64,000 nucleotides of DNA from the NCBI GenBank assembly GCA_022792815.1, contig JAAWBS010000051.1, positions 106,458 to 170,457 of the forward strand, read 5' to 3'. This stretch comes from Hungatella sp. GTDB lineage: Bacteria > Bacillota > Clostridia > Lachnospirales > Lachnospiraceae. A program made the position numbers and the translations under genes. The first letter of the stretch is position 1. Each line of letters begins with the position of its first letter. Shown here piece by piece: positions 62,988 through 64,000 of this stretch. A model generated the notes under the pieces. It was not told the DNA's origin. It did not search any database and saw nothing but the letters and a program-made list of their open reading frames with translations.

Positions 62988-63875
62988 TTACATATCATCC
63001 ATCAGGCTTAATTTCACCGTTTCCTCTGCATATCTCGCCAAACCGTTTTTCAGATCCTTAGGGGTACATTCTTTCTCAATACCTGCCAGAACCCGATACT
63101 TGTCAAAAATATTGGTCACCATTTTCATTGAAAGGGGACGCCCCAGTTTGGACAAAAACATTCGATTATCATACAGACTGTCATGTTCAAAATACACATG
63201 TTCTGAAAGCCATTGCTCCATCTGCCTTTGCAGTGTCTTAGAAAACAACAGAAAGCAGCGATCTCTTTCTTTTTTTCTTCGTATTGTAAGAACAGCTGTC
63301 TCTCTGTTATAATTAGATGTCTCCAGCCTCAGCAGTTCGCTGATTTCCACTCCATGATAGAACAGCAGCCCCATCATAACCTGATCTCTCAGGCAGATGC
63401 GCCTTCGAAAGTCACTGTCTAACCTTTCATACTCTTGTTCCATCACATAAAAAAAGGTATCCACTTCCTGTTTTGACAGGGGGGGATCTGCAGGAATCCT
63501 TCTCTCCTGTCCCGGCCTCCTCAGGGGACGAAATTCTTCTATCATATGCTGATTTTTTAAATAAGACAGATAGTAACTAAACACAAGCTGCCTTCTGCAA
63601 ACCGTTGAAAAGCGAAGCCCTCTATCTTGTGAAATATAAGCTAAATATGCTTCCATTTTTTCTTCCCATCTGTACTCTGATAAGTCTCGGCCTGACTTTG
63701 AGACAGTATCAGCAGATAAGGCACAAGAAAACGGTTCGTCTGTTTCTAGCCAGCAAAAAAACAGTTCCAGATCCTGGCGATATGCCTTAACCGTGCGTTC
63801 ATCCAGGCTTCGACTGTCAATCTGGGCATTGATAAATTTCTCTATCAAATCTTGTGATCTTTGGTTCAACGCCAT
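62988..63875 (-). CDS. Tyrosine-recombinase-like protein that lacks the catalytic residues; first gene of the glycan operon
   Basis: 295 residues. N-terminal SAM-like region (ERTVKAYRQDLELFFCWLE) and a C-terminal integrase-like domain: DQVMMGLLFYHGVEISELLRLE, then LTIRRKKERDRCFLLFSKTLQRQMEQWL, ending TPKDLKNGLARYAEETVKLSLMDDM. In active enzymes the first block reads G-x-R-x-SEL, so the catalytic Arg is Glu here; the HxxR motif is Lys-Asp-Leu-Lys; and the protein ends before the nucleophilic Tyr region. It should therefore bind DNA but not recombine it. Start behind AGGAGG at 63875. Possibly a regulator of the operon it heads. Confidence 0.82.
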   Translation of the reverse strand: MALNQRSQDLIEKFINAQIDSRSLDERTVKAYRQDLELFFCWLETDEPFSCALSADTVSKSGRDLSEYRWEEKMEAYLAYISQDRGLRFSTVCRRQLVFSYYLSYLKNQHMIEEFRPLRRPGQERRIPADPPLSKQEVDTFFYVMEQEYERLDSDFRRRICLRDQVMMGLLFYHGVEISELLRLETSNYNRETAVLTIRRKKERDRCFLLFSKTLQRQMEQWLSEHVYFEHDSLYDNRMFLSKLGRPLSMKMVTNIFDKYRVLAGIEKECTPKDLKNGLARYAEETVKLSLMDDM

Positions 63876-63940
63876 ATAGGAATCCTCCTGTCATATTTTT
63901 GCTGCAAAACGATGATATCTGTCTTAATATTTTAAATAAC

Positions 63941-63969
63941 ATATAGTTATTTGTAGTTATATGTATCAA
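63941..63969 (-). promoter_or_regulatory. Promoter candidate of the glycan operon
   Basis: TTGATA (63964-63969), exactly 17 bases, then CTATAT (63941-63946) on the minus strand, about 65 bases before the ATG at 63875. The surrounding bases contain ACATATA and TATATGT as inverted copies around the spacer. Confidence 0.5.
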
Positions 63970-63973
63970 ACGA

Positions 63974-64000
63974 TTTCGCAGATTTCTATAATCTGCGAAA
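63974..64000. repeat. Perfect hairpin-forming inverted repeat at the window edge
   Basis: TTTCGCAGATT (63974-63984), loop TCTAT, AATCTGCGAAA (63990-64000): 11 of 11 bases pair. It lies directly upstream of the glycan promoter and may continue beyond the window. It could be a terminator of the preceding gene or a recognition site for a recombinase-like protein. Confidence 0.6.

Noticed and set aside
1..64000. Search by eye for CRISPR arrays, complete insertion sequences and rRNA genes
   Set aside because: No regularly spaced direct repeats, no transposase and no rRNA sequence were seen.

Overview
The window looks like a chromosomal segment of an anaerobic Firmicute of class Clostridia, most likely family Lachnospiraceae. 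The evidence is a single-chain glycyl-tRNA synthetase, RNase J, IreB, a DarA/PstA-type c-di-AMP receptor, RpiR/PTS genes, a conserved run of genes in the order ireB-ruvX-DUF1292-(fur-rnj)-mltG-like-trmR-trhP, and several small lipoproteins. Most genes lie on the minus strand. No rRNA, CRISPR array or complete insertion sequence was found, and no complete tRNA gene was recognised.

Layout. 1-7.4 kb: the start of a membrane-anchored regulator (cut by the window edge), a CapA-like lipoprotein or secreted enzyme, an AAA-ATPase/nuclease gene broken by an amber codon, a PLP aminotransferase, a pyridoxamine kinase and a slipin. 7.4-7.98 kb: a gene-free stretch with a perfect tRNA T-arm that does not fold into an obvious tRNA. 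8-20.4 kb: paired WYL regulators, glycogen phosphorylase with a divergent AraC regulator, a large lipoprotein joining a phosphate-binding-like domain to a WG-repeat-like domain, an Fe-S aldo/keto reductase, an SH3 lipoprotein with a c-di-AMP receptor, and an ArsR-type regulator. 20.4-33.9 kb: a long housekeeping operon, read right to left: ireB, ruvX, DUF1292, fur, rnj, short mltG-like, trmR, trhP, ydcF-like, M16C peptidase, era, recO, a lipoprotein and glyQS. 33.9-46.6 kb: FIST plus soluble chemoreceptor, mtaB, an HPr-like protein without the phosphorylatable histidine, the prmA-rsmE-nifS-thiI operon, an orphan PTS EIIC with its RpiR regulator, and an ATPase/nuclease.

47.1-63.9 kb is an exopolysaccharide or capsule operon, markedly AT-rich between about 47 and 59.8 kb and therefore probably acquired. 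It runs from a candidate promoter at 63.95 kb. In order: a tyrosine-recombinase-like protein that has lost its catalytic residues, phosphohexomutase, a ManC-type nucleotidyltransferase, a WecG/TagA transferase, two GT4 and two GT2 glycosyltransferases, a Wzy-type polymerase, another GT4, an acyltransferase, a glycyl radical enzyme (GRE), a Wzx flippase and a radical-SAM GRE activase.

The most exciting feature is this GRE/activase pair built into a glycan operon. The GRE keeps the active-site Cys-x-Glu of eliminase/dehydratase-type GREs and the C-terminal glycine, and its start overlaps the acyltransferase gene. This suggests an oxygen-sensitive radical step in making or tailoring a cell-surface glycan. 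I know of no described system of this kind, but I could not search for one.
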